Assembly (NCBI GenBank): GCA_045107005.1
Contig: JBGCFP010000026.1
Span: 1-64,000, forward strand
Reading direction: 5' to 3'
DNA length: 64,000 bases
Origin: JBCCMA01 sp045107005
GTDB lineage: Bacteria > Pseudomonadota > Gammaproteobacteria > Steroidobacterales > JBCCMA01
A program made the translations under genes and the position numbers. Below, in pieces: positions 7,949 through 16,162 of this stretch. A model generated the notes under the pieces. It saw nothing but the letters and a program-made list of their open reading frames with translations, had not been told where the DNA came from and did not search any database. Position 1 is the stretch's first letter. Each line of letters opens with the position of its first letter.

Positions 7949-8875
7949 ATGCGCCTGATCCCCGTTTTTCTTTGTTTGTTGTTTGCCGCCAGTGCGAGCG
8001 CGCAGACGCTTTATCGTTATCAGGACGAGCAAGGTCAGTGGCAATTCACGGACCGGCCGCCCGAGGACGAAAAAGCCAAGGCCAAGGTCAGCACTGAGCG
8101 CCTCTCGCCAAAGCACGTTGCGGCGACGGTTGAACTCGAGCGTGTGCAAACCGAGAACGGCGTGTCGATCGTCGCCACCAATCACTTTCACTGTCCCGTG
8201 CAGCTGGTTTTCGAGCTCGGTAAAACGCGCAATGTGCCGAGTAAATTTCTCAAGCGCCACGACGTTGTATTGCGACCGGACAGCCGGGCGTCGGTTTTGG
8301 AAATACCGATGGAACGAGGCACCGGCACCTCTTTTGAAATCGCCTTCAGCTATCTGCCGGGCGACCCCACGGCCGAGCACGATGACAGCACGCCCTATCG
8401 TTTGCCCTACGCGATCAGTACATCGCAGTTGGTAACGCAAGCTTTCCCGACGCGCATCACCCACACCACGCCATCGAGCGAACACGCGATGGATTTTGCG
8501 ATGCCCGAAGGCACGCCAATCTACGCGGCGCGGGCAGGTGTTGTGTTTGATATCGCCTACGGATCGTTCAGCGGCGGCGTCAGCGTAGCCGACCTCCCCA
8601 AAGCCAATTTTGTGCGGATCGCCCACGACGACGGCACGATGGCGGTTTATGCACACCTGTCATGGAATGCGATCCGTGTTCGGCCAGGCAAACGCGTGAG
8701 GCGCGGCGAGTACATTGCCGACAGCGGCAACACCGGCTTTTCCAGCGGACCGCATTTGCACTTCGCCGTGCAGCGAAATAATGGGAGAGAAATTGTGTCA
8801 GTGCCGATCGCGTTTGCCGGCGCCGGTGGAAAAGTGGTCACACCCGCCACGGGCGCTACGCTTACTGCCTATTGA
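7949..8875 (+). CDS. M23-family peptidase with N-terminal DUF4124 domain
   Basis: A secreted 308-residue LytM-type peptidase likely to cut peptidoglycan cross-links. Signal peptide at residues 1-19 (RLIPVFLCLLFAASASA), then a DUF4124 domain (LYRYQDEQGQWQFTDRPP), a beta-rich linker, and the M23 domain from about 165. Metal and catalytic residues are all present: His172 and Asp182 (DFAMPEGTP), His236 (VYAHLS) and HLH at 269-271. ATG at 7949 begins the signal peptide; no good ribosome-binding site precedes it and TATGCT lies only six bases upstream, so a leaderless transcript is possible. The last 14 bases overlap the convergent CPBP gene. Confidence 0.87.
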   Translation: MRLIPVFLCLLFAASASAQTLYRYQDEQGQWQFTDRPPEDEKAKAKVSTERLSPKHVAATVELERVQTENGVSIVATNHFHCPVQLVFELGKTRNVPSKFLKRHDVVLRPDSRASVLEIPMERGTGTSFEIAFSYLPGDPTAEHDDSTPYRLPYAISTSQLVTQAFPTRITHTTPSSEHAMDFAMPEGTPIYAARAGVVFDIAYGSFSGGVSVADLPKANFVRIAHDDGTMAVYAHLSWNAIRVRPGKRVRRGEYIADSGNTGFSSGPHLHFAVQRNNGREIVSVPIAFAGAGGKVVTPATGATLTAY

Positions 8876-9467
8876 TGCCCCGGGAAAGCGACGAATCGCG
8901 CATCAATCCGCTCAGTTTGTCGAGCGCCCACAGATCGTAAACCGTGTGACCGATCATCACGACGACCAGGCTGTCTGAGACCAGATACACGGCGCCCAGA
9001 ATCCAGCCGATCAAGGCGGCGTAAACAAAGTACGCAGTGCTCGCGGCGTGCATTAGTCCGAACCCAAGGCCGGCAACGATGACCGCGATCCACGGCGGCA
9101 TTAGCGTGGTCAGGAACGTCTGCACCCCGGCACGGAAGAAGAGCTCTTCACCAATGCCGGCACCGAGTGCCGTCAAGACTACGACTGTCGGTGTGAAGCG
9201 GATCCCAATTTCTGTCCAAATCGAAACGACCTTTTGTTCAAGCTCGTGCATGATTCGTGGGAATAAAGCGTCAGCGGTCAAAGCCAGCGCAACCAGTGCC
9301 CCAGCCAGGCCAAAGCCCCAGACTACGCGTTGCAGTGTAATGTCGAGCTGGTTCGTCGCCAGTAAACCCATCGAAATGGCCCAGTAGGCGCCTATGGCAC
9401 CAAAACCAATCTGCTGCAGCATCAGCAAAAGGACCTTGCGACGCGGACCCATTCGTTTGTTTTTCAT
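8862..9467 (-). CDS. CPBP family intramembrane metalloprotease
   Basis: 201 residues with about six membrane segments. The three CPBP (Abi/CAAX-protease-like) motifs are present: EELFFR at 107-112, FGLMH with His140 and IGHTVYD with His174. These residues hold the metal in the family, which in bacteria is linked to processing of membrane or signal proteins and to bacteriocin immunity. No bacteriocin gene is visible nearby, so the substrate is unknown. It is convergent with the M23 gene, overlapping by 14 bases, and is probably a single-gene transcript. Confidence 0.83.
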   Translation of the reverse strand: MKNKRMGPRRKVLLLMLQQIGFGAIGAYWAISMGLLATNQLDITLQRVVWGFGLAGALVALALTADALFPRIMHELEQKVVSIWTEIGIRFTPTVVVLTALGAGIGEELFFRAGVQTFLTTLMPPWIAVIVAGLGFGLMHAASTAYFVYAALIGWILGAVYLVSDSLVVVMIGHTVYDLWALDKLSGLMRDSSLSRGINRQ

Positions 9468-9542
9468 GCGGTCAGTTTTGCGTTGTGCACGGCGCCGGAA
9501 CCCGGCTGACCGGACCAGCCGAACGGCCGGTGGGAGAGAGTA

Positions 9543-9568
9543 ACCGGAGCGGCGTGCGCCGCTCCGGT
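9543..9568 (-). terminator. hairpin following the YegP-like gene
   Basis: An 11-base-pair perfect stem, ACCGGAGCGGC with its complement around a four-base loop, nine bases beyond the stop of the minus-strand gene at 9577. It lacks a T run on the transcribed strand, so its strength is uncertain. Confidence 0.55.
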
Positions 9569-9576
9569 ATCAGAAG

Positions 9577-9906
9577 TCAGACTTCTTTTACTGGCGCCTT
9601 GGGCGCATTCTTGCCGACACTCTTGATGCCGTTGTTGCGGGCTGCCGTTGAGTTGTAGGTTTCACTGGTCCCGATTACCTGGTTATTACCGGCGCGCAGA
9701 TTAAACCGCGGCTTGCCGTTCTTGGTTTCGGTTTTTTCAAAACGATCTGCGATGGCCGCATTCTTGCGCACCGACTCAATACCGTTCTTGCAGCTCGCTT
9801 TCGACTTGTAGCCCTGGCTGGCAAGGATGACCTCGCCGTTGCCCGCTTTTAAGCGAAAGCAGTGCTTACCGCCTTTGTCTGTGAAAATTTCGAATGATCC
9901 AGCCAT
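9577..9906 (-). CDS. YegP/DUF1508 family protein, two repeats
   Basis: 109 residues made of two DUF1508 units: FEIFTDKGGKHCFRLKAGNG..ILASQGYKSKASCKNGIESV and a second copy, PRFNLRAGNNQVIGTSETYNSTAARNNGIKSV. The family folds as small beta-alpha units; E. coli YegP has the same two-repeat plan, and no biochemical role is established. The C-terminal tail is Lys/Pro rich. Start ATG at 9906. Single gene with its own hairpin. Confidence 0.9.
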   Translation of the reverse strand: MAGSFEIFTDKGGKHCFRLKAGNGEVILASQGYKSKASCKNGIESVRKNAAIADRFEKTETKNGKPRFNLRAGNNQVIGTSETYNSTAARNNGIKSVGKNAPKAPVKEV

Positions 9907-9975
9907 GAGATACCTACTCCGGGTTGTCAGTTGTTTGCGTCGAGAGTGTAGCAGCCAATGCCAAGTGCACCAAAA

Positions 9976-10512
9976 TCAGGCCCAGTACCACGCGTCATAT
10001 TTTAGTATCTCTACGCGCGTCGCGACGCTGCGGGTGGTCGCCGGGAACCACGCGAGTTCGCGGCCAGCCCCGTCACGCGACTGGGCACTGCGCGCTCGAA
10101 CACCCCGCAAGCCCTCGTCTCTAACGCTCGCACCCAGTGGCTGGCACTGATCGTGTGACACCGTCTTTTTTCGCGTGGTGAGTGGGTAACTCTTTGGCAG
10201 CCCGAGCGCGAGCAAGCCGGCCGGCGAGTGCGCATCGCAAACGGTTTGCTGGCGCGGCAGGGTTGCGCCCACCAGTAACGGACCGCGATCCGATCTCAAG
10301 TCTTCGGGTTCGAACGGCCAGTCTTGAATGAACGCGCGCAGATTCAGGCGCGCGGTCACCTGGTCTTCGTTGAGATAGAGCGTTGGAAAACTGCGCGGCG
10401 GATTCCAGCGGCCACCGTGCTCCTGCGCAAAACCCGGATCGAGCGGGTTGTGCCAGGAGACGTTGGCAATGCGCCACCATGTCCAACTGTCGGGCAAGCG
10501 TTCGGCTTTCAA
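9976..10512 (-). CDS. RES-domain toxin of an Xre-RES toxin-antitoxin pair
   Basis: 178 residues. The start is TTG at 10512, five bases after the antitoxin stop, with GAGG as ribosome-binding site. The RES hallmarks are visible: an early Arg (WWRIAN), then GGRWNPPRSFPTLYLNED, the Arg-Tyr cluster that lines the active site, and a later Ser region. Characterised RES toxins consume NAD+ (MbcT) or ADP-ribosylate a host enzyme (ParT), stopping growth. It lies directly behind the Xre-type antitoxin gene, the standard order for this system. Which of the two activities applies here cannot be told. Confidence 0.85.
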   Translation of the reverse strand: MKAERLPDSWTWWRIANVSWHNPLDPGFAQEHGGRWNPPRSFPTLYLNEDQVTARLNLRAFIQDWPFEPEDLRSDRGPLLVGATLPRQQTVCDAHSPAGLLALGLPKSYPLTTRKKTVSHDQCQPLGASVRDEGLRGVRARSAQSRDGAGRELAWFPATTRSVATRVEILKYDAWYWA

Positions 10513-10517
10513 TGGCC

Positions 10518-10979
10518 TCAGCTGTGCGCCTGACTAAAGTCGAACATATGGCGACACGCGTCGAGCACGGCCGCAGTCTCGCCCAGCGCAAACAGATCAA
10601 GCAGGGAACGATCGCCAAGCGCCGGCGCCGCACGTCGTACGACGGCGGCGACACGATCGCGCTTCAAATAGTGCAGCAGCAAATCGGTGGCTGCCGCCAG
10701 ATCAGATACTTGCTCGGCGCGTTCGTTGGGCACGCCGTGTTGCATCCACTTGCTCAGCGCCTGACGACTGACGCCGAACAGTCGCGCCGCTTCAGATTGG
10801 CTCAAATCCCAAACGCTGAGGGTACGCGCCAGCGACTGCCCGCCGCGACGTCGCTCGAAATGATCGGCAAAGTCATCGAGCCAGTCGGTGTCGTCGTGCC
10901 CAGCCGCCAGCAGACGCTCAGCCGCTTCGCGCGGGTTTAGATCCAGCATTGTGTGAACAGAATTTGCGGGCGCACTCAT
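10518..10979 (-). CDS. Xre/MbcA/ParS-type antitoxin
   Basis: 153 residues. A helix-turn-helix lies at about residues 59-79 (LSQSEAARLFGVSRQALSKWM), and the C-terminal half carries the toxin-binding motif VVRRAAPALGDRSLLDLFALG typical of antitoxins that partner RES toxins. ATG at 10979 is chosen over an upstream ATG at 11012 because that one lies inside the -10 box described at 11005-11036, and GGAG is correctly spaced from 10979. It should neutralise the RES toxin and repress its own operon through the tandem repeat in the promoter. Confidence 0.85.
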   Translation of the reverse strand: MSAPANSVHTMLDLNPREAAERLLAAGHDDTDWLDDFADHFERRRGGQSLARTLSVWDLSQSEAARLFGVSRQALSKWMQHGVPNERAEQVSDLAAATDLLLHYLKRDRVAAVVRRAAPALGDRSLLDLFALGETAAVLDACRHMFDFSQAHS

Positions 10980-11004
10980 GCCACTTGTCTCCAAAAGGTA
11001 CCTG

Positions 11005-11036
11005 GCAACCATATGTCAACCGCAACCGTTTGTCAA
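11005..11036 (-). promoter_or_regulatory. toxin-antitoxin promoter built from a tandem 15-base repeat
   Basis: On the minus strand TTGACA (11031-11036) and TATGGT (11008-11013) are spaced by exactly 17 bases, a good sigma-70 promoter. The same stretch is two direct repeats of TTGACANNNGGTTGC, at 11022-11036 and 11005-11019, separated by two bases (period 17). Repeats over a promoter beside an Xre antitoxin are a likely operator for autoregulation. Confidence 0.7.
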
Positions 11037-11052
11037 TCTACAGTGGCTTAAG

Positions 11053-11853
11053 TCAACCGCTCAGCGATTGCACGAAAGCGACGGCATCGCCACCCTCTTC
11101 GATGACCTCGATGATGCGCGAACCGACTACAACGCCCTCGGCGTGCGCCTTGAGCGCCGCAACTTGTTGTGGCCCGCGAATGCCAAAGCCCGCGCACACC
11201 GGGATGTCACTGTGAGCCCGAACCCGCTGCAGATAGGTCGCCACCGTGTCGAGGTTTGGCGCCGCGTCACCGGTGGGCGCGCCCGCCTGCGCACCGCCGG
11301 TAATCCCGGCAACGGTGACGGCGTAGACGAAACCACGGCTCGCGCCACACAACGTAGCCAGGCGTTCGTCGGGCGTCACCGGCGTGACCAACTGAATCAG
11401 GCCAAGTCCGTGAGCCTCCAGCGGCTCGCGCATGGGTGCGCTCTCTTCAAACGGCAGATCCGGCACGATAAAGCCGCCGACGTTGCTGCGCGCGGCGCGC
11501 TCGGCGAGCGTGTCGAAACCCATCGCCAGCATTGGATTGAGATAGCCCATCAGCACGAGCGGCGCACCCCAATCACCAGATGCCGTCGTCTTCAAAATCC
11601 AGTCCAGCGTTACGCCGTTCGCCAGTGCGACCTGGCTGGAACGCTGAATCGTCAATCCATCAGCCATGGGATCGGTAAACGGTACGCCCACTTCCACCAC
11701 ATCGGCCACGTCCGTCAGCTGTGCCAACAACTCAACAAATCGGTCCTTCGTCGGGAACCCGGCGGTCAGAAACGCAACGACTGCCGGTCGCCCTGCGTCG
11801 TTAGCCGCGCGAATAGCGGCTTCAATTCCGGCCGCTCCGCTACCGACACTCAT
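11053..11853 (-). CDS. trpA: tryptophan synthase alpha subunit
   Basis: Cleaves indole-3-glycerol phosphate to indole and glyceraldehyde 3-phosphate, passing indole to TrpB. 266 residues, the usual length. Catalytic features are seen: the first acid in VVEVGVPFTDPMADG, which also holds the second catalytic Asp, and the phosphate-binding loops GFGIRGPQQ and VVGSRIIE. Last gene of the operon; its ATG overlaps the trpB stop (ATGA). No terminator is visible behind it, and the antitoxin promoter begins 17 bases after its stop, so read-through into the toxin-antitoxin pair is possible. Confidence 0.97.
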   Translation of the reverse strand: MSVGSGAAGIEAAIRAANDAGRPAVVAFLTAGFPTKDRFVELLAQLTDVADVVEVGVPFTDPMADGLTIQRSSQVALANGVTLDWILKTTASGDWGAPLVLMGYLNPMLAMGFDTLAERAARSNVGGFIVPDLPFEESAPMREPLEAHGLGLIQLVTPVTPDERLATLCGASRGFVYAVTVAGITGGAQAGAPTGDAAPNLDTVATYLQRVRAHSDIPVCAGFGIRGPQQVAALKAHAEGVVVGSRIIEVIEEGGDAVAFVQSLSG

Positions 11854-13079
11854 GCTTTTGGCTCCAGCGCCAGCAGCGTCGGCAAATCCTTATCACCGCG
11901 ACCTGAGAATCCAATCAACAGGTGCTTGCCCGGATGGCGTCGCGCCCAGTTGCGCGCACCGGCCATAGCGTGAGCGGTTTCGATGGCGGGCAAGATGCCC
12001 TCCATGCGACAACACTCATCCAAGGCGTCGAGCGCTTCGTCGTCGCCAATCGACACGTACTGCGCCCTTTCCGTCACCTGCAGCAGCGAGTGCTCCGGGC
12101 CCACGCCCGGGTAGTCGAGGCCAGCAGACACCGAATGCGTTTCCTGGATCTGACCGTCGGTGTCGTGCAGCAGCATCGACATCGCGCCGTGCAACACACC
12201 GGGACGTCCGGCGACCAAACTCGCCGCGTTATCACCAAGGCCCGCGCCGCGACCGCCCGCCTCCACGCCGAGCAACGCCGTCTCAGTGTCGTTAATCAGC
12301 GGGTGAAACAAACCAATGGCGTTCGAACCACCGCCCACGCAGGCAATCGCCACGTCGGCTTTAACGCCCGCGCGCGCCATCAACTGCTCCCGCGCTTCCT
12401 CGCCAATGACCGATTGAAAATGACAGACCAGATACGGATACGGGTGCGGCCCCACGGCCGAGCCCAACAGGTAGTAAGTGTCCATCGGCGACGCGACCCA
12501 ATCGCGCAGCGCTTCGTCGATGGCGGCGCGCAGCGTGCGATCACCCGTTTCCACGGGCACGACTTCGGCGCCGAGTCGACGCATGCGATCGACATTGGGC
12601 GCCTGGCGCTCCACATCCACCGCCCCCATGTAAACGCGGCACGGCATACCAAGCCGCGCACACGCTGCCGCGCTGGCGACGCCGTGCTGGCCAGCACCGG
12701 TTTCTGCAATGATTCGATTCACGCCCAGGTGTTTTGCCAACAGCGCCTGACCAATCGCGTTGTTGATCTTATGGGCGCCGGTATGCGCTAAATCTTCGCG
12801 TTTGAGCCACACGTGCGCGCCCCAGGCTTCGCTCAGGCGCGTGGCGTAAGTCAGCGGCGTAGGTCGACCAACCCAGTGTTTCAATTCTTTCTGAAACTGC
12901 GCGGCGAACGCGTCACTTTGCAGCGCTTCACGCATCCCGTTTTCCAGACGCTCCAGTGCCGGCACCAGGGTTTCGGGCACATAGCGACCGCCGAAGGGCC
13001 CGTAGCGGCCTCGAGCGTCGGGAAACTCGCCGGCGAGCAAAGCCGCATGCAGCGCCTGCGTATCAACTTGGGTCATCAT
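11850..13079 (-). CDS. trpB: tryptophan synthase beta subunit
   Basis: PLP enzyme joining indole and serine to make tryptophan. 409 residues. The PLP lysine is in HTGAHKINNAIGQ, the substrate loop is ETGAGQHGVA, and the phosphate-binding glycine loop is CVGGGSNAIG. The start ATG at 13079 overlaps the trpF stop by four bases (ATGA); a second ATG follows immediately. It forms the alpha2-beta2 complex with the downstream trpA product. Confidence 0.97.
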   Translation of the reverse strand: MMTQVDTQALHAALLAGEFPDARGRYGPFGGRYVPETLVPALERLENGMREALQSDAFAAQFQKELKHWVGRPTPLTYATRLSEAWGAHVWLKREDLAHTGAHKINNAIGQALLAKHLGVNRIIAETGAGQHGVASAAACARLGMPCRVYMGAVDVERQAPNVDRMRRLGAEVVPVETGDRTLRAAIDEALRDWVASPMDTYYLLGSAVGPHPYPYLVCHFQSVIGEEAREQLMARAGVKADVAIACVGGGSNAIGLFHPLINDTETALLGVEAGGRGAGLGDNAASLVAGRPGVLHGAMSMLLHDTDGQIQETHSVSAGLDYPGVGPEHSLLQVTERAQYVSIGDDEALDALDECCRMEGILPAIETAHAMAGARNWARRHPGKHLLIGFSGRGDKDLPTLLALEPKA

Positions 13080-13693
13080 GACTCGGGTTCCTTAACAGTT
13101 AGCCACGGCGCGGGGGCAGCGTGCACAGCCCGCGCGAAACGTCGAATTAATTCAGCATCTTTTTCACCGCGACGCGCCTCGACGCCGCTGCTCACATCAA
13201 CACCAAACGGCTGCACGGTAGCAATCGCAGCGGTCACGTTGGCGGGATTCAGACCGCCGGCAAGAATCAGCTGCGTTCGCGTCGTCAGCTCGCGCGCCTC
13301 GGACCAATCCGACAGCTCACCGGCGCCGCTCACGGCGCCCTCGTACAGAAGTCTGGGCGGCGCTTTCTTGCGCACGTCACGACCACGAAACACCGGCAGG
13401 ATCTGCACCGAGTCAGGTACGTTCAACGCGTCGAGATCGCCCGCGTCGGTTTGCAGGTAATCAGGCTCCAGCGTGCCGAGCACGTCGTCAATCTCCGCTT
13501 GCGTCGGATGACGCATCACGGCCACGACAGCGGCGCGCCGTTCAATCCGGCGCTTCAGTGTCAGTGCCGCTTTGGGCTCTATCCGACGCGGCGAAGCGGC
13601 AAAGACAAAACCGATCGCGTCGACGTTCTCCGCCAGCGCCACATCGACGCTGGACGCTTGCGTCAGCCCGCACACTTTGAGCCAGACGCTCAT
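13076..13693 (-). CDS. trpF: phosphoribosylanthranilate isomerase
   Basis: Amadori rearrangement of phosphoribosylanthranilate to CdRP in the tryptophan pathway. 205 residues, TIM-barrel length. The catalytic Cys is in KVCGLT at the N-terminus and the catalytic Asp in the DVSSGVE segment near the C-terminus; phosphate is bound by LAGGLNPANV. Encoded separately from trpC, unlike in E. coli where the two are fused. Four-base overlap on both sides. Confidence 0.95.
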   Translation of the reverse strand: MSVWLKVCGLTQASSVDVALAENVDAIGFVFAASPRRIEPKAALTLKRRIERRAAVVAVMRHPTQAEIDDVLGTLEPDYLQTDAGDLDALNVPDSVQILPVFRGRDVRKKAPPRLLYEGAVSGAGELSDWSEARELTTRTQLILAGGLNPANVTAAIATVQPFGVDVSSGVEARRGEKDAELIRRFARAVHAAPAPWLTVKEPES

Positions 13694-14550
13694 GCGTGGC
13701 CCGGTACCGAATGCACGCCGACGCCGCGGCCGCGTGTCAGCATTGCGCGCAGCAGTGCGCCCGGATCGTCGGCCTGCATCAACGCTGTGCCGATTAGCGC
13801 AACGCGATAGCCCATCGCCACCACGGTCGCCGCCTGGCGCACATCCGTCACCCCGCTTTCCGCTACGGCGACGACGTCGCCGGTGAAGTCTTCAGCATGG
13901 GTCGCCAACCGCGTCGTATCAATTTGCAACGTCGTCAAATCTCGCGTGTTGATGCCAACCAACTGCGGCGCCGGTCGACCGGCGACCAGCGCGTGACTGC
14001 GCTCGAGATCATGTTTGTCGAACGCCTCAACCAGCGCGAACAACCCAACGCTGTGCGCGGCATCGAGCATTTCACCCATCTGGTTGTCGTCCAGCATGCG
14101 CGTAATCAACAGCACGCCACCTGCGCCAGCCGCGCGGGCTTCGAAGATCTGATACGGGTCGACCAGAAAATCCTTGCGCATCACCGGCACGCCCAGCGAC
14201 TCGACGGCGGCCGACGCCACCGACAGATGCGCCAGATCACCGTCGAATCTCGTCGGCTCGGTCAGAACAGAAATCGCGCACGCGCCGCCACGTGCATAGC
14301 GCACGGCGCGCTCAGCAATTTGACGGTGAACGTCGGCCGGTGCGTCGTCATCCGCCAGCGCACCGATCGCGGGCGAGCGGCGTTTGATTTCAGCAATCAC
14401 GTCGAAACCGTGATGACTTAAAGACAGCGCCGGTGCCGACGGCATTTCGCGGGCGCGCGCCTCGAGCTCACCAAACGGGCGCTCGGCCAACGCTTTGTAC
14501 AGACGCAGCTCACTGGCCGCGCGCATTTGGGCCAGGAAATCGCCGCTCAC
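13690..14550 (-). CDS. trpC: indole-3-glycerol phosphate synthase
   Basis: Converts CdRP to indole-3-glycerol phosphate. 286 residues. The catalytic Lys is in IAEIKRRSPA, further active-site residues in VMRKDFLVDPYQI, and GINTRDL and AESGV segments close the barrel. Starts with GTG in a GTGA overlap with trpD. Placed before a separate trpF, consistent with a monofunctional enzyme. Confidence 0.96.
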   Translation of the reverse strand: MSGDFLAQMRAASELRLYKALAERPFGELEARAREMPSAPALSLSHHGFDVIAEIKRRSPAIGALADDDAPADVHRQIAERAVRYARGGACAISVLTEPTRFDGDLAHLSVASAAVESLGVPVMRKDFLVDPYQIFEARAAGAGGVLLITRMLDDNQMGEMLDAAHSVGLFALVEAFDKHDLERSHALVAGRPAPQLVGINTRDLTTLQIDTTRLATHAEDFTGDVVAVAESGVTDVRQAATVVAMGYRVALIGTALMQADDPGALLRAMLTRGRGVGVHSVPGHA

Positions 14551-15584
14551 AAGCCGCTCGACTGACGGGCAAGGCCGTCGACCAGTTCGCGACCACGGCC
14601 TGCATTGATCGCTTCTTTCACCTGCGCGATGGCCGCTCGACGAGACGACGTAACGCCGGTGACTTCCAACGCCAAAGAGGCGCCGAGCACCAACGCATCG
14701 TAGTGCGCGCCTTGCTCATGACCGCTTATCACGTCGCGCAAACAGCGCGCGTTAAACTCGGCGTCACCACCGGCCAGATCGTCGGGCGCACAGCGCGCGA
14801 ATTTTTCATCCTGCGGATCGCGCCGCTCGTGCGCCACTCGACCGTCGCGCACATCAAACAAATCGTAGACCCCCACCGGGGTCGCCTCATCCCAGCCCGG
14901 CTCACCGTGGATCACAAACGCCCGCTCGATCGGCATTCCCGCCAGCGCGTCGGCCATCAGTTTCGCCATGGGCAGACTGAACGCCCCTATCAACAGATAC
15001 GGCGGTGCTGCAGGATTGGTCAGCGGCCCGAGAATATTGAACACGGTGCGCACGCCCATGGCTTGGCGCACCGGAGCGACCGTCTTCATCGCCGGATGAT
15101 AGTAAGGCGCAAACAAAAACGTAAAACCGGTCTGGGCCAGTGCGCGAGCCGCGGCCGCTTCGTCCAGAGGCATCGGCAAGCCAAGGGTTTCGAGGACGTC
15201 GGCACTGCCGCTTTTGCTCGACACCGATCGGTTGCCGTGTTTGATCACCGGTACACCGCAAGCGGCTGTCAGCAGCGCACTGCCGGTGGAAATATTGAAA
15301 CTGCCCGAACCGTCACCGCCTGTACCAACAATGTCGATGGCACCCACGGTATCGGCAATGTCCGGCCGGCGTGCCAGAGCGCGCATGGCTGTGGCGAAAC
15401 CACGGATTTCGTCGGCGGTTTCTCCCTTCATGCGCAGTGCGCTGAGCAAGCCGCCGCACAGCGCCGGCGACACACTGTCGTCCGTGAGCGCGCGCAGTAC
15501 GTCATCCGCACGCTGTTGCGCCAGGTCTTCGCCGTCCAGCACGTCATTCAAGGCGGCGCGCAACAGACTGGTTGATTCGCTCAC
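14547..15584 (-). CDS. trpD: anthranilate phosphoribosyltransferase
   Basis: Transfers phosphoribose from PRPP to anthranilate. 345 residues. The PRPP-binding loop GTGGDGSGSFNIST and the KHGNRSVSSKSGSADVLE motif are intact, followed by FAPYYHPAMK and the RTVFNILGPLTNPA segment. GTG start overlapping the trpG stop. It is a stand-alone enzyme, not fused to trpG. Confidence 0.97.
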   Translation of the reverse strand: MSESTSLLRAALNDVLDGEDLAQQRADDVLRALTDDSVSPALCGGLLSALRMKGETADEIRGFATAMRALARRPDIADTVGAIDIVGTGGDGSGSFNISTGSALLTAACGVPVIKHGNRSVSSKSGSADVLETLGLPMPLDEAAAARALAQTGFTFLFAPYYHPAMKTVAPVRQAMGVRTVFNILGPLTNPAAPPYLLIGAFSLPMAKLMADALAGMPIERAFVIHGEPGWDEATPVGVYDLFDVRDGRVAHERRDPQDEKFARCAPDDLAGGDAEFNARCLRDVISGHEQGAHYDALVLGASLALEVTGVTSSRRAAIAQVKEAINAGRGRELVDGLARQSSGL

Positions 15585-16162
15585 GGTTGCTCCAGCTGCA
15601 GGAAATTATTCAGCAGCGTATCGCCCAGCGGCGTGAGGACGCTCTCGGGATGAAACTGTACGCCTTCGATGCACAGCGATTTGTGACGCACCCCCATGAT
15701 CTCCCCGCGCGCCGTTTGCGCGGTGATGCCAAGCGCATCGGGCAACGAGGGCTCGCTGGCGATCAGGGAGTGGTAGCGACCAATTTCCATAGGACTATCG
15801 AGACCGGTAAAGACCCCTTGGCCGTCGTGCTCAATGGGCGACGTCTTGCCGTGCATCTGTCGCCCCGCCCGAACAATCTCGCCGCCAAACGCGCTGACGA
15901 TCGCCTGATGCCCCAGGCACACCCCCAGAATCGGCACACGACCGGCAAAGGCCTTGATGGCATCGATGCTGATTCCCGCTGCGATCGGTTCGCCTGGCCC
16001 TGGCGAAATGACCAGATGCGTGATGTCCAGAGCCTGCGCCTCTTCAAGGGAAATCTTGTCGTTGCGATGCACCGGCACGTCGGCGCCCAGTGCGCGAAAC
16101 GCCTGCACCAGGTTATAGGTGAACGAATCGTAATTATCGATCAGCAGAACCCGCGCGCTCAC
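15581..16162 (-). CDS. trpG: anthranilate synthase component II (glutamine amidotransferase)
   Basis: Releases ammonia from glutamine for TrpE. 193 residues, class I amidotransferase. The nucleophilic Cys is in GVCLGHQAI, the oxyanion loop is SPGPGEP, and the His-Glu of the triad are in VQFHPESVL. GTG start at 16162 overlaps the trpE stop. Such subunits are sometimes shared with para-aminobenzoate synthesis; no pabA is seen in the window. Confidence 0.95.
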   Translation of the reverse strand: MSARVLLIDNYDSFTYNLVQAFRALGADVPVHRNDKISLEEAQALDITHLVISPGPGEPIAAGISIDAIKAFAGRVPILGVCLGHQAIVSAFGGEIVRAGRQMHGKTSPIEHDGQGVFTGLDSPMEIGRYHSLIASEPSLPDALGITAQTARGEIMGVRHKSLCIEGVQFHPESVLTPLGDTLLNNFLQLEQP

